Shown here piece by piece: positions 12,195-23,763 of a DNA stretch of 64,000 bases. The position numbers and the translations under genes are program-made. The first letter of the stretch is position 1; each line of letters opens with the position of its first letter. Below the pieces are notes generated by a model. It was given only the letters and a program-made list of their open reading frames with translations, was not told the DNA's origin and did not search any database. Source of the stretch: Echinometra lucunter. Lineage: Eukaryota; Echinodermata; Echinoidea; Camarodonta; Echinometridae. The stretch is from positions 25,728,507 through 25,792,506 of the forward strand of contig CM057152.1 of assembly GCA_029962745.1 (NCBI GenBank), read 5' to 3'.

Positions 12195-12498
12195 CTGGGG
12201 GGCGTTTCATCAACATTTTTCGTCTGACAAGTTGTCAGATCTGACATCTTTCCTTGATTTTAATTGGCTGAGAAGCATCGTTACTATGGCAACTTTCTGA
12301 TAAAACAGACTTTGTCGGATAAAACATCCGACAAGTCCTTTCATGAAACGCTCCCCAGGGGGGCGTTTCATGAAACAATTAGTCGGTGGTTTTCACCGAC
12401 TAATTTACTTTCAGCCAATCAGATACGAGTATTTTCAGTAGCTTATAACATTTGTCGGTGATTTTCACCGACAAAACTCTTGATGAAACGCTCCCCAG
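12195..12498. mobile_element. Two abutting hairpin-rich MITE-like elements
   Basis: Two short elements share the terminal motif (CTG)GGGGGCGTTTCAT...ATGAAACGCTCCCCAG: 12,195-12,358 and 12,356-12,498. They overlap at a common CCCCAGGGGGGCG. Each contains internal hairpins, for example TTTGTCGGAT...ATCCGACAAGT in the first, and TTAGTCGGTG...CACCGACTAA and TTTGTCGGTG...CACCGACAAA in the second. Directly after, 12,500-12,524 is a 12-bp perfect stem (ATCTCTCCACT...AGTGGAGAGAT). They are non-coding and too short to carry a transposase. No clear target duplication was found. Confidence 0.65.
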
Positions 12499-12884
12499 AT
12501 CTCTCCACTAAGTGGAGAGATCAGTGGTGCGTATACATGTCACGTCTTCATGCTTTAATTTTACGCAATTAACCTTCCATTTCCAGCCTATAACCTAGCC
12601 GTGCATTTTTGGGTGCAGCACTGTGCATTTTGGATGCATCACTTTGCCTCCAGCGCGGAAAACCTGAGACGCCATGAAAATACACGTTCTTTCAAAGAGA
12701 AGTCTATCAGAAGGAGTTTGATGCGCTTACTCAGGGGCGCATCGCATCACACTGGCTACGCTTGTGATGTCATAATAGAAATCAGAATGATGCCTCTTTG
12801 TCTGTGCGATCCGAGGAAATTTGGAGGGGTTTTAACAAATTTTCCACTACAAAGTCATACTGCCGACCCGTTTTATAAAACAAA

Positions 12885-13019
12885 TAATGCACAGATTTAA
12901 ATTCGTGATGTTAGTGGCGATGCAGACATCTAGGTATTCACAATATTATGCAAAAGCGCACATTGTAAATACCCTAGAGTGCGCTGCATCGCCACTAACA
13001 CACTCACATCTGTGCATTC
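12885..13019. repeat. About 135-bp imperfect hairpin
   Basis: Outer arms ATGCACAGAT and ATCTGTGCAT enclose inner arms GTTAGTGGCGATGCAG (12,910) and CTGCATCGCCACTAAC (ending 12,999). The complementarity continues with mismatches to a small loop near 12,950. It may be a small palindromic transposon, or a template for a foldback RNA. Confidence 0.6.
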
Positions 13020-14168
13020 TTTGTATTATGAGTGTCACTGACAGAAAAATCCATGGCTACAAACTGAAATCACTGTTATAGGAAAGCCAATATCTCCATT
13101 ATACTTCCAAAAATTGTTGGCCGAGGGATTGTTAAGTCATCCTAAAATAACTTTTGCGTAGTGAATAAATATATTGAAAGACATGAAAAAATTAAATAAA
13201 AAAGCAAAAATGTAGATAAAGATCCCTACATGAGTCTAAGGTTGTGTCCAATCTAGTTTGCGGGCATTTTTTTTTTAACTTGGGTGACCAAATAATGATC
13301 ATATAATTATTACAACACAGTGAGCTTACCCGAAAGTTGATTGAACACACGTGTTGGCGATTTTTTTCTTAATACTTAAGATTTTACACAGTGCTTAAAA
13401 AGTTGATTACGTAATAAGTAGGTCAATGACATTAATTGAAACTCTCCGTTTGAAATCTTTGTTTTTGTAATAACACAGGGGTTGTATAACCAGGGGTTGT
13501 ATTGTATTGCATTCTTGAATTTGAGGGTCTATGACTCTGAAAGAATCGTTTATTCTTTGAAAGTCTCGTTAAGTGCTAATCCCCTCTTATGGACAAGCAA
13601 GTATTGATCATACTTGTCACTCATTGCCATCCAAACCAAAGTCAATCCATTGTTTGGCTACATCGCTGACTACAATCGTGTTCGATTAGTTTTCGTATAG
13701 GCTTAACCCTGAAAAGGTCGGGTTATTCACCGTGGGGGCTACATGATATGAATATTCATGATTGCGGCTTGGGAATAAGACTGCGAATGCGCGCGGACTT
13801 GGCCACATCTCCTCATAATGTAAATATGTACATGAGGCTTGAGGAACTTTTGGGTTTTTTGTTTGTTTGTTGTTTCTTTCGTTTACTTTTAGCTTTTCAT
13901 GGGTCCAACAATAAAACCTAATTAGCTGTATTGTACCTTGGCCTTAGCACAGGCTTACTTAGTTCAGCCTCGGAGAGCTATAGAACCTAGTCGAATGAAA
14001 AGACAGCATGCGTGCCCATGCACTCTCTCTCTCAGATCTCATGCACGCTCATCAGTCTTCGTCCGACACTCAGTCTCAGTCAAGCCACACATACATACAT
14101 GTAATGAAGCCCCAAAGGTTCAGAGGAAAAAATTTCGCAGCCGCCGACGGGAAGGGGGGGGGGGGCAG
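13020..14168. other. Non-coding stretch
   Basis: AT-rich; no gene or recognisable element seen apart from a TTTG-rich run at 13,853-13,885. Confidence 0.35.
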
Positions 14169-14396
14169 GGCCGTACGCAGAATTTGTTTCCTGGGGGGGG
14201 GGGGCAAGACGCGTAGAAATTTTCAGAGAAGCTAAAATGTGAGGGAGCGAAGTGACCGAGCATGTTTAAAAGTGATATTGAAGGATTTGGTGCACACTTT
14301 TCGTGGATTTTGTGAAAATTTTCAGTAAAAAATGTATGTTTTCATAAATCTTGGGGGGGGGGGGGCAACTGCCCCTGCCCCCCGCTGCGTACGGCC
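14169..14396 (-). mobile_element. GGCCGTACGC-ended MITE, copy 1
   Basis: Termini GGCCGTACGCAG and CTGCGTACGGCC are a perfect 12-bp inverted repeat. Inside are two poly-G tracts and the sequence GAGGGAGCGAAGTGACCGAG, in inverted orientation relative to the copies at 15,040 and 18,457. The flanks are G-rich, so a target duplication cannot be read. Non-coding. Confidence 0.8.
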
Positions 14397-15039
14397 ATGG
14401 GTGGGGGGGGGGAGGGGGTGATTCCGCCCCTTGACATCTCGGCCGTCGACCACGTGATAGCGACGAATATCGGCGAGCACGTCGCCCGCAACGTAATCTA
14501 CAAAATATTATGGTTAATTTTCCTGAATTCAGTGAATTTTTTTAATACTGATTAATTATGGTGATTTGTGCATGGAATCAGACATTTTGCTCAAGTGCTA
14601 TGTTTAGTCTAGACACTATGTAGTATTTATAATAAATGTACTTGAAAACTGCCGTCTGAATATTAATTTCTTATGCATTTAAATTTTTTATGTATTTCTT
14701 TCATTTTAACATTTTGACTTTTAATGTTTTTTGTACGTAATTTGTCAGTGACACTTTTGCGATCATAAACAACATTGAATTAATTAATTTTGTAAATGAT
14801 AAAAGTAATAATATTCATACATTTATGAATTTTCTTCGAAAACACAATTTGCTTTAAAAATGTACATGAAATCACGTTTTTTTTAGTAGTTTTTGGTCGG
14901 ATGTGCAAGTACCAATATATTGCGTAAATTCGGCACCGCGCGTCGCGAATTCGTTGTCTAAAGATAAGATGCGTGAGATTCGGAGAAAAAAAAAAGTCAT
15001 GAAATCCGTCGCGGCAGAATTTGTTCTCGTTGTTGGCAT

Positions 15040-15271
15040 GGCCGTATGCAGCAGGGGGGGGGGAGGGGCAGTTGCATGCATAGATTTTCAAGCCTTACTT
15101 TTTTACTGAAATTTTCCAAAAAAAATCTACCCTAAGTGTGCATCAGATCCCTCAATTTCAATTTTAAAGACGCAAAAACGCTCTCGTGACCAGCTCGGTC
15201 GCTTTGCTCTCTCGCTTACGTGTTTCCTTGAAAATTTTACGCATTCTTGCTCCCCCTCGGAAAAAAAATTA
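15040..15271 (+). mobile_element. GGCCGTACGC-type MITE, copy 2 (right end lost)
   Basis: Starts with GGCCGTATGCAG and a poly-G tract. Then TGTGCATCAGATCCCTCAAT and ACCAGCTCGGTCGCTTTGCT match the copy at 18,457. The right terminal repeat is missing and the sequence fades out after CTCCCCCTCGG. Confidence 0.7.
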
Positions 15272-15632
15272 TTAACATGATAAATGTGAGTACAAAATAA
15301 AATTGATTGAATATATACAACTTGACTCTCATGTGTTAAATAAATCATCTATTTCTTAAAACAAATAAACGAGGGAGAGATTTTTCTCTTCATAAGATTA
15401 ACTGTCATAAAATGATAGTATTGATTACATTTTCTTCAAGGAGAAGAAAATTGTCCTCGGATTTTTATCTTTTCAGATAATAGTAGGCCTACATATTTAA
15501 ATAGTTTAGAAACTTAAAAAACCTGCAAACACCTTTAATATGAGGGAGGGAAATGGTGGTCTATGATCACACCCCCTCACCAACCTCGGAGAGGACCCTG
15601 ACTAGTCAGTGGTCCTTGCCTTATATTCAGTA

Positions 15633-15845
15633 TCGTAATCATCATCATTCATCATCATCATCCTAATCATCATCATTATCTTCCTCATCATCCTCATCAT
15701 TTTTATCATCTTCATCATTATCATCCTTATCATCATCCTCCTACTCGTAATCATCACACCAATACTACCCACCCATCATCACATCACCACCACCACCACC
15801 ACCACCACCACCACCACCACTGTTATCATCATCACCACCATCATA
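15633..15845 (+). repeat. (ATC)n / (CAC)n microsatellite
   Basis: Imperfect ATC/ATT units grade into a pure CAC run at 15,783-15,820. A poly-G tract follows at 15,880-15,891. Confidence 0.85.
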
Positions 15846-16356
15846 ATCTTACGAGCAACAGAAGTCTTATTTTTTTCAGGGGGGGGGGGGGCTGATCAAT
15901 GCATTCCCAGTTTGACATCCATCACAGATTATTAAATCGTAAGTGAATAGAGATAGGTTATAAGTTAAATGTTCAGTTAAATGTGGTTGTAATGCGCAAA
16001 TAGATTTCTTTGAATATGTATGTTTTCGTTGAAGTAAGAGATTTCAATGCTGCAATTAAAGTCCCGTGCATGATCAAAGGAAATCGACCACCCTTTTTCC
16101 TGTAATTACATTGATTTATCAGAAATAATGTCGTTAAGCGGAAGAAGAATAATTCATTATCATTCCACAATCGCCAAAACCTCACAATGAAATGGTTTGT
16201 TTAATTGACGATGTTTCTCTTCTGATTTCGGTTCTCGAAAAAAAGAAAGAAAATAATTCTTTTTGCGTTTCATCAATTGAATATAGATGGATTCCATGCC
16301 CGTAATTATATTTCAAAACATGTGCACGTGATCCGAAAGGATAAAGAAACTACTAA

Positions 16357-16625
16357 TTGACTAAAAATTTTGGTTTGCTGCCAAACTACGTGCATTTATA
16401 CAAGGAAAATTGCGTTTTAAAGAAGTCTTCAGTTCTTCTGGGCACCACGCCAAGAGTCGGTGAAGGGTACCATATTATACGCTTGAGTGGACAGGTACAA
16501 GAACCAGTGGAAAAGATTGATGTGCTCATTTCAGCTCTGAATCTGATCGAGATAATACGTAAAACAGAATCCACTCCTGCCATCTTCACTGAGTCTCCAT
16601 CAAGTTTACTAGCTGATCGGAGACA
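16357..16625 (+). other. Open stretch just before the phosphoprotein start; possible 5' leader or exon
   Basis: An 89-codon frame without ATG start runs here and stops at a TGA overlapping the ATG at 16,626 (ATGA). Its composition is protein-like (LSGQVQEPVEKIDVLISALN), but it is in a different frame from the downstream gene, which itself has an in-frame TGA at 16,614. It could be a 5' exon read in another isoform, an upstream ORF, or chance. I cannot decide from sequence alone. Confidence 0.2.
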
Positions 16626-17795
16626 ATGAGAGTCGTAGAGAACAAGGAGCTACCTACCTTCGCGGAAGGCATCAGAAGTGGCGAAGGAGGCCTTTCAAAA
16701 CCACATGAATCTGGGGAGCATACTCTTATCAAACCTGAAGTTGTGAAACCAGTAGCGGTGCCCGAAATTTCCTTCAGCTTGTTTGCCAGTCCTGAAGCGC
16801 AGAAGGCACTCAAGTTCATAAATGGCGAAGAAAGTGAAGAAGAAGAAAAGAAAAACGAAACCGACAATAGCAAAGACGAGAGCAATAATGAGAATGCCGA
16901 TGACGAAGACCAGGGAATAATGAGTAGATATAGATGGCGGGTGGTTGCAAAAACCGTTGCTGCTTGCCCGCGGGCACAAACAGTTAAACCAGATGCTTCG
17001 AAGAAAACTACAAGTCCTTGTAGATCAGTAAAAACGTCTGAAGAAGTTGCTCCAAGAATGTGCAGAAGAGCTAGCCTTGCTCCAGATCATCGAGATCAAA
17101 GATGTTTAAGTCCTGTACCTCCTAAGGGAGTTAGATCACGAAGAATGTCCCTGTCTCCAAGCCGACACCCTCTGCTCCCAAGTCGGCCTATTTCCCCTGC
17201 TCAACCAGCAAACATTAACAAGACTTCTTCAGAATCTAACTTGCAAGTGACAAACTCTTCATCATCTCAGGAACTCAAATCTCCTCCTCCCAAGATTGAC
17301 GTGACAGGTGGGAACCCTGCAATTGCTCGTGCTCTTTCACGACGTCGCTTCTCTCTGCCAGTAACACCCAGTTCTCAACTTTTGCCCCCTCACCCTCCAT
17401 CTCCTTTATCCCCACGACGTCGATTTCCAGTCGATCGCAATTCCCCAAGTAACTCTACAGATATCTGTAGAGTTACAGATATCTGTAAATATTCACCAAC
17501 GCCGATTAAGAACACAGGAAACCAAAAGACATCAGTCACAAGCACCCTACAAGCCAATCGACAGAAATTGGAAGCTTTGATGAAAGAGCGATCGAGGGCC
17601 ATCGCAAACCTGACAATCGGTGGAAGTAGAGAGAGTATTCCGTCACCGTCATCAGTGAAGTCCAAGCCAGACAGTCCAATGATGTCGCCAGCACCTATCA
17701 GAGCCAATCATAGTCTTCCTCGACCGATACTGTCCCGGAAATCATCGATCACCTCTGAAACAGAATCGGATGCTTCACAGGTAGAAACATTGGAG
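16626..17795 (+). CDS. Ser/Pro/Arg-rich phosphoprotein, exon encoding residues 1-390 (unrecognised)
   Basis: 390 codons from ATG 16,626 (first Met after an in-frame stop) to a good donor, GGAG|GTAAGA, in phase 0. Residues about 68-95 form an acidic tract (ESEEEEKK...DDEDQ). Residues about 130-280 are rich in RRxS and SP sites (CRRASLAP, SRRMSLSP, RRRFSLPVTP), typical of a disordered, kinase-regulated scaffold or cytoskeletal protein. Near 312-330 is a short predicted helix (QANRQKLEALMKERSRAIAN). No catalytic domain or membrane segment is visible. I do not recognise the family and assign no function. Codon use is even and there are no stops over 1.17 kb, so it is a real coding exon. Whether upstream exons exist is open. 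It joins 20,695-21,429. Confidence 0.8.
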
Positions 17796-18456
17796 GTAAG
17801 ATCAAGTCTTATCATTTTCAAGAAAAAGAGAACTGACACAATAATGAGGGACTGCAATTTTTTTCTTTTCCTTTAAATATGAGCATTTGTCTCGGAGACT
17901 CTTTATATATTCGTAATGTGCAGTCTCCAAAAGTTTAGAATTTTAGAATATCTTAGAATTTTTCTGCCTTATTGATTTCAATTTACAGTTACAGAGCATT
18001 TTCTTTAGAGCAACAAAGTGCCCACTACATAAAAAAGTGATGAAATTAAAAAAAAGCAAATACGTACATTGCATGACACCGTTTTTCCAGTACCAATGTT
18101 ATGTGTAAAAGAAAAGTATTATAAAGATTATAGACTGACTTTTCCATCAGAGGCAGCGATCCAAGTGAATATTTCCCGCCCGGAATTACTGGAAATTCAG
18201 TTAAAATGCATTAAAACAATTTGTACAGCAAACGATAAATAGAACAAAGCTACGAAACCTCGTTGAAGCTCTGCTGTCGAACGCAAAGTTCAATAACTTA
18301 AAAGTGGAGAATCTTTTCGCTTGGTCTGTACAGTGTATAGCTATTACAAAAGCTGAGATATTATTGTGTGTTTACAAGAATGTGATTTCTCAGGTAGACT
18401 AAGTCTTATACAACAAAATGGAGGGTTTGCGATCCATAAGAATGCGGGGAAGTGTC

Positions 18457-18720
18457 CATGGCCGTACGCAGCGGGGGGGGGGGCAGTTGTTCATAAGAAA
18501 CTTGAAATTTTGAAAATTTACATTTTTTTATTGAAAATTTTCACAAAATCCACGAAAAATGTGCATCAAATCCCTCAATTTAACTTTTGAAAATGCAAAA
18601 GCGCCCTTGTGACCAGCTCGGTCGCTTCGCTCCCTCGCTTTCAAGCCTTTTCGAAAATTTGTACATGTCTTGTCCCCCCCCCCCCCCACCCCAGGAAAAA
18701 AAATTTCCGCGTACGGCCCT
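18457..18720 (+). mobile_element. GGCCGTACGC-ended MITE, copy 3, with 9-bp target duplication
   Basis: A 264-bp element running from CATGGCCGTACGCAG to GCGTACGGCCCT, flanked on both sides by GGAAGTGTC (18,448-18,456 and 18,721-18,729). Inside are a poly-G tract after the left end and a poly-C tract before the right end, with AT-rich sequence and GACCAGCTCGGTCGCTTCGC between them. A 9-bp duplication fits Mutator-like transposases known from other systems; that assignment is inference. Non-coding. Confidence 0.85.
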
Positions 18721-19924
18721 GGAAGTGTCTCTTCCCGAAAAATGCTTCCCAGAAATCTGGTAGGCCTAAATTGCCAAAAGATTTGTATCATAATTTAATA
18801 TTGTCGTATTACCCATATGAGAGAAAAATAGAAACTGTGCGAATGTGAATTAAAGACATGAATTTGCAGTGTGTTATATTGGTCAAGGCTCTTGACTTTA
18901 TAAGAGAGGCCCTTGGTTCCCATCCTCTCTAGGTGCTTACATCCTTGAACGATATATTTACCCGCATTTGTCCCAATCGACCAAGGGGTAAAGAGGGACT
19001 GACAATTGCTGGGGTATGCTTGCAGGGCACTCGGGGAGAACAGCAATGAAGCTGATGAGGCTTCCCTGGGTAAACAAAGTTATTTTAATTATTTTCGGGA
19101 GTATATGCTAAAAATATGCAGTCTACATATGCAAAATGATAGTTTTTCGATCACTCGCTGGGTGACCTCGAAAGAGAGTTCAGGAACGTCTTATGAGTGC
19201 ATAGTTTTAAAACTGTGAAATGCAAAATCTACCTGTGGGGTGTGCCCTTATAGACCTTTCCCGCTTGGTCGTTCAGCTTCGCCGAATGTTTCGTCTCCAT
19301 GGCAATGACAACAAATAGCTATCCAATGGTTTCCATCATCTTTTATCACACTGTAAACATTATTCTATTTTGGGTAACATTAATTTTTTTTATAGTAACA
19401 TCTATTTCCACGCCTTTATAGAGCTATAAATAAGTTGATGTTCACCCATCTCTATTATCTATGCACAATACTCTTCCTTGCCGACAAAGCGACATTGAAT
19501 TAATGTTAATGAAAGCAGCATAGAAGCTCATTCTGTTAATGAGAATGATTTGACGACTAGTGATCACTTCACACATAATTATATTGACAACAATGAGTAA
19601 CATTCAATCATTCTTTGTTGCTATATTCATCATCTTTCTCTGACACCATGTGGGGTATTTCAATGTCAATATGGCAGAGACTAAGCTTATAACAATTTTA
19701 TAAGCTGAACCAAATTACATTAAGTTGATATAATGGCTGAATTGGTGTGGCTTTATATGCAGACACTCATAGTAAACGTGTGAACGGGCTGATCCTGGTA
19801 CTAGGAATAAAAAACAAAAACAAAAACAAAAACAAGAGGGGGTTGAAATCTAAAATTTTCTTCCCGAAAAAAATTCTTCCATATTACATGGTAGGTGGAG
19901 ATTAAGACCCACAGATAAAGAGAG

Positions 19925-19927
<3 letters not shown>

Positions 19928-19961
<34 letters not shown>

Positions 19962-19965
19962 GAGA

Positions 19966-20024
<59 letters not shown>
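19928..20024 (+). repeat. (GA)n microsatellite
   Basis: Nearly pure AG repeat of about 97 bp, with small interruptions near 19,955 and 19,970. Confidence 0.95.
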
Positions 20025-20027
<3 letters not shown>

Positions 20028-20694
20028 GCAGGTTATTTCAGGTAATATTTGGGTTGCAAGTTTCGGAGGGGGTGTGCTTTTTCTTCCGTGGTATGTCACA
20101 TTTTTTAATTTAAAAAAAGACAGGAGCCGATTCTGCTCCCCGGTTCAAATTCTGCATGAATGTAACTATGGATGCAGGAACAAAGGGTACATGAACATGA
20201 TGCGTGAAAGTGAAGATGTTTTCTTTCACATGTTTGATTACAGAGCGGTTTCCAGAGTAAAAAAAAATGAAACCATTCTTATCGTGAATAAACTAGGGAA
20301 ATGATTTGAATGGTAATTCCACATTTTATTCTGAATCTTTTATCAGCAGTCGGATCGGTATGAACATGTTGGATCGGTAGGCATGCCAATTGTACTTCTT
20401 TATTGTTAATCTTCATTAACGCAATGGAAATATAACCCATTGACTAAGAAAGAATAATTGATTTAGTGACGCCGTTCCTTTAAACAACAATAGTGGGTTT
20501 CTTTCACTTTCCCGAAAGAAGGAAAAGAAAAATCAATAGCAATCCATGTTTTTCTTAGACCTTCTACAATGGAACAACTGGACCGTTGTGTTGATAATGC
20601 AGATCTCATGCATGAGACTGAAAATGGTGAAGTAACTTGTTGAAGGAAACTGTATACAGATCTTTTCTTTTGGTTTGATTTTCTCTTAATCCAG

Positions 20695-21429
20695 ACAATA
20701 AGTTTGTTGGACGGAGACACGGCACGCCTCGACTCCATGGTGGCAGATGTCATAGAAATGGGATCACCGCCCAATTCTGACGTCATGTCCGTGAAGAGTG
20801 AGTCAGCTGATTCTCCTAGAAGCCTTACAGCATCTCCTCTTCGATTAGTTGGTGGACGTCCTGTCTTCCAAACCCGTGGCTCATGCTCCACAGATTCAGG
20901 TATTACACTCAGTGATACAGCCTCCGTCGGGTCCGAGCAAGAGGCGACACCATCGACTACGAATCAAACCGATGAAGAAATCCCTAGGATGTCAAGACTG
21001 CGTAATCGCAGGGGCACTATCTGCATGGGCTCGTTGAGTGCGTTTGTCGCCCAGACGTCGGGGCAAAGCGATGCACGGTCATTGTCATCCAGCCCTTGTC
21101 CTATTAACAATACGAACTCGAACCAGCGATCGAAAGACGACATCGAAGAGGAGGTGGAGGAGGAGCTCCAGAAACGAATCATGCAGAGAAAGAGTCAGTT
21201 GTTGATGCAAGCAGCACCGGGAAGCTTTAATATGACATCGGCTGTGTCGAGGCTTGAAGCTAGGGCAAACTGTAAGACAACCAACGGCAGACTGAAGAAA
21301 ATCATGGGCAGTCTGACTTTGGAAAGAACGACGTCCGAGTTACTGAGTATGAAGGCGGCAATGAATGCTGCAGCAAAAAGAAGAGAGGTTGACGGGATTA
21401 AAAAATCCAAATCACTTGACTGTGACTGA
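20695..21429 (+). CDS. Ser/Pro/Arg-rich phosphoprotein, last exon (residues 391-634)
   Basis: Opens after acceptor CCAG|ACAATA in the phase left by the upstream donor and runs to TGA at 21,427-21,429, giving a 634-residue product. The sequence is Ser/Thr-rich with further SP sites. It then has an acidic-to-basic helical segment (KDDIEEEVEEELQKRIMQRK) and ends in a conserved-looking helical tail containing RLKKIMGSLTLERTTSELLS and KKSKSLDCD. The shared composition and phase are the evidence that this exon belongs with 16,626-17,795. An AATAAA at 21,826 could serve as polyadenylation signal. Function unknown. Confidence 0.8.
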   Translation, partial: TISLLDGDTARLDSMVADVIEMGSPPNSDVMSVKSESADSPRSLTASPLRLVGGRPVFQTRGSCSTDSGITLSDTASVGSEQEATPSTTNQTDEEIPRMSRLRNRRGTICMGSLSAFVAQTSGQSDARSLSSSPCPINNTNSNQRSKDDIEEEVEEELQKRIMQRKSQLLMQAAPGSFNMTSAVSRLEARANCKTTNGRLKKIMGSLTLERTTSELLSMKAAMNAAAKRREVDGIKKSKSLDCD

Positions 21430-21576
21430 AGGACCGGGTCATACGACCCAGGGGTTAATAACTCCTTGATACGACACGAAAAATTTGCATTTGTTAACTG
21501 ACGATGATCTAATCTCTGATCAGATGAAGTACGCCGTTCCTGCAGTGTGATTATAAAAAAACAGAAGAAGAAGCCA

Positions 21577-21720
21577 GTGGCGTATTTAGGCATTATGGCG
21601 CCCGGGGCAAACAGTGAAGTTGCGCCCCCCCCCCCCCCCTCCCGAGTGCCCAAACGTATCTACATTATGGTACAAGCGAGGGAGCGAAGCGACCAAGTGG
21701 CGAATGAAAAAAAAAAAGAT
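21577..21720 (+). repeat. Poly-C-bearing dispersed repeat fragment
   Basis: GTGGCGTATTTAGGCATTAT, then a 14-bp C tract, then AAGCGAGGGAGCGAAGCGAC. The last motif also occurs inside the GGCCGTACGC elements at 14.2, 15.2 and 18.6 kb, so it is probably a related or chimeric short element. Confidence 0.5.
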
Positions 21721-22561
21721 ACATAAAAACGCAATTTCTTGCGCATTTTACCCTAGAAATTTGGCAGTGGACACACATGAATGACCACTGAAATTTAACG
21801 GTAGAGAAGATCGAAATTAGATATTAATAAACAGTTCTTTATTTTCTCAGTCGATTTTGATAGTATGGCGACAAAAAATTTAGCTTTCTTTCACATTCTT
21901 TTCTATCATTACGACGCATGTTTTTAAAATGGGCCTACGGATTATGAATTATCTAATTTACGATGAAATTATAATTATATCTGGGGCAATAGATCAATCG
22001 GTGCAATTCCTTTTCTTTTCTTTTCTTTTCTTCTTTTTTTTTTTTTGCAACCACATCAACTAGATCACGAATTTTCTGATCAGAAATTTGATTACAGTTC
22101 AACAGTCTGTACATAACATCAATTGTATTAAGTCGACACGCTCTGCAGTAATTTTGCTTTATAACATAGAATAACATTTGCTCTGCTGTTTGTGTAATAA
22201 ACTGCATAACTTTAAGTAGAAAAGGGAAGAGATTGGAAATCATTTTATTGTGTCATTGAATTATCAATAATTTATCGTTTTAAATTGTATTACTCTTCAT
22301 TCCTTCATCGCTCCCCTCTGATTTGATCGTTAAGTATATCTACACACACACACACTCACTTACACACCCACACCCACACAGCTGTACATCACTATACTAC
22401 CGAGCACAACAATTGGACTTCTATTGTCCCCTGTCCTCTCAAGGCTGACGGAATAAACCCAAATCCTTTGTTTGACAACTGAGGACTATTGTTTACCAAC
22501 CGAGGACTATTGTTCTCAGGAATTTTCTTTGTTCACTGTCCTCGCTTGCAAAGCTATACAA
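21721..22561. other. Non-coding stretch
   Basis: 3' flank of the phosphoprotein gene; AT-rich, with a TTTTC run at 22,010-22,046. No gene seen. Confidence 0.35.
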
Positions 22562-22562
22562 G

Positions 22563-22643
<81 letters not shown>

Positions 22644-22671
22644 GTATATATATATATACCGATACATATAT
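22562..22671 (+). repeat. (CA)n-(TA)n compound microsatellite
   Basis: A CA run at about 22,565-22,590 passes directly into a TA run to about 22,641, followed by a second small TA block. Confidence 0.95.
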
Positions 22672-22689
22672 ACCGATAGCGCATCATTT

Positions 22690-23763
22690 GTAACGAAGGA
22701 AAATACGATACGAGAAAAGTCGGCCTGGCCTCGCGGGCCTTCGGTCAAGTGGGCGGACCCCGTTTTATCGGGAAGAGAGATCCAAGGGTCACAGTGATTC
22801 AGTTCGCTTTTCGCCTCCCAGGCACAGGTGACGCCAAACAAATAATAATAAGAAGAAGAAAGAACAAAGAAAAGTGTGGTGAGAGATGTAGGCTTCAAAG
22901 ATGGATTATACTTGTCTATCTCCTACGACGCTTGCATTTGAGATTCGGCATCCTATGAAAAAAAATGAAACAAAAATTACAGCTGATATAAAAATTATCT
23001 CGCCATTTATTCAGTCATACTCATACCATGACGTTGTGCAATGATGTGATAAGTATAACATATTGTGTATAATAAGGCAGTTATAAAGTAATCTTTATTC
23101 ATAAATTATTCAGTACAAATCACACTTATCAAATAAAGCAGTGCGTTCTATCATCTGCCTATTTACAGAACGGTGTTAATACAAAACCTTGCAATAATCT
23201 TGATAATATCCACCTCGATCGTACGAAAATACATACGGTATAGTCCTATAACTCTGCAACGATAATAAAGAAGACGACTGAACACCCATCATTTATAAAT
23301 TTCAAACTGAATTTTGCAAAAGAAATACACAATGGATATGTAATCTCAAATACAGTTAAGTTCCGACTCCTGAACTCGTCAACCCTAAAAAAATAACATC
23401 AAGAATGGGCCACAGCAATAACTCTCTTTATGCTAAGGATTGGTGTCTAAAATTTACACCAGGAAAGTTCTCGAATTCTACAAGTGAATAGAATATGTAC
23501 TACATCTGGAAATGGTTTGATGTCTAGTTCCTTCAACCAACCTGCCTTTTTTTACATTAAGTTTGACCAACTGGGACTTATTTACTCAGCTAAAGACTGT
23601 AAGAGCTATTTGAAAAATTCATCGAAGGTAGTTTATGCTGAAATATTTAGAAATATTTCTGAGATGAATTGATGAAGAATATTAACTTTTTAAGGTTAGG
23701 GTGTTTTGAGGCAAATGATATCTACAGTGTGAATTCATTGCTCCTAAAGTTGGCATGGAACGT
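22690..23763. other. Non-coding stretch
   Basis: 22,710-22,860 is GC-richer, with CTCCCAGGCACAGGTGACGC. A weakly similar CTCCCAGACCCAGGTGAC lies at 25,129, suggesting an old SINE-like repeat. The rest is AT-rich. Confidence 0.3.

Larger units (their letters stand above)
17796..20694 (+). other. Intron of the phosphoprotein gene
   Basis: Donor GTAAGA at 17,796 and acceptor TTTTCTCTTAATCCAG ending 20,694, preceded by a pyrimidine-rich stretch; phase 0. It contains the MITE at 18,457-18,720 and the GA microsatellite at 19,928-20,024. No further exon was recognised. Confidence 0.75.

Noticed and set aside
19902..20099. Leu/Ser repeat ORF
   Set aside because: Direct translation of the GA microsatellite.
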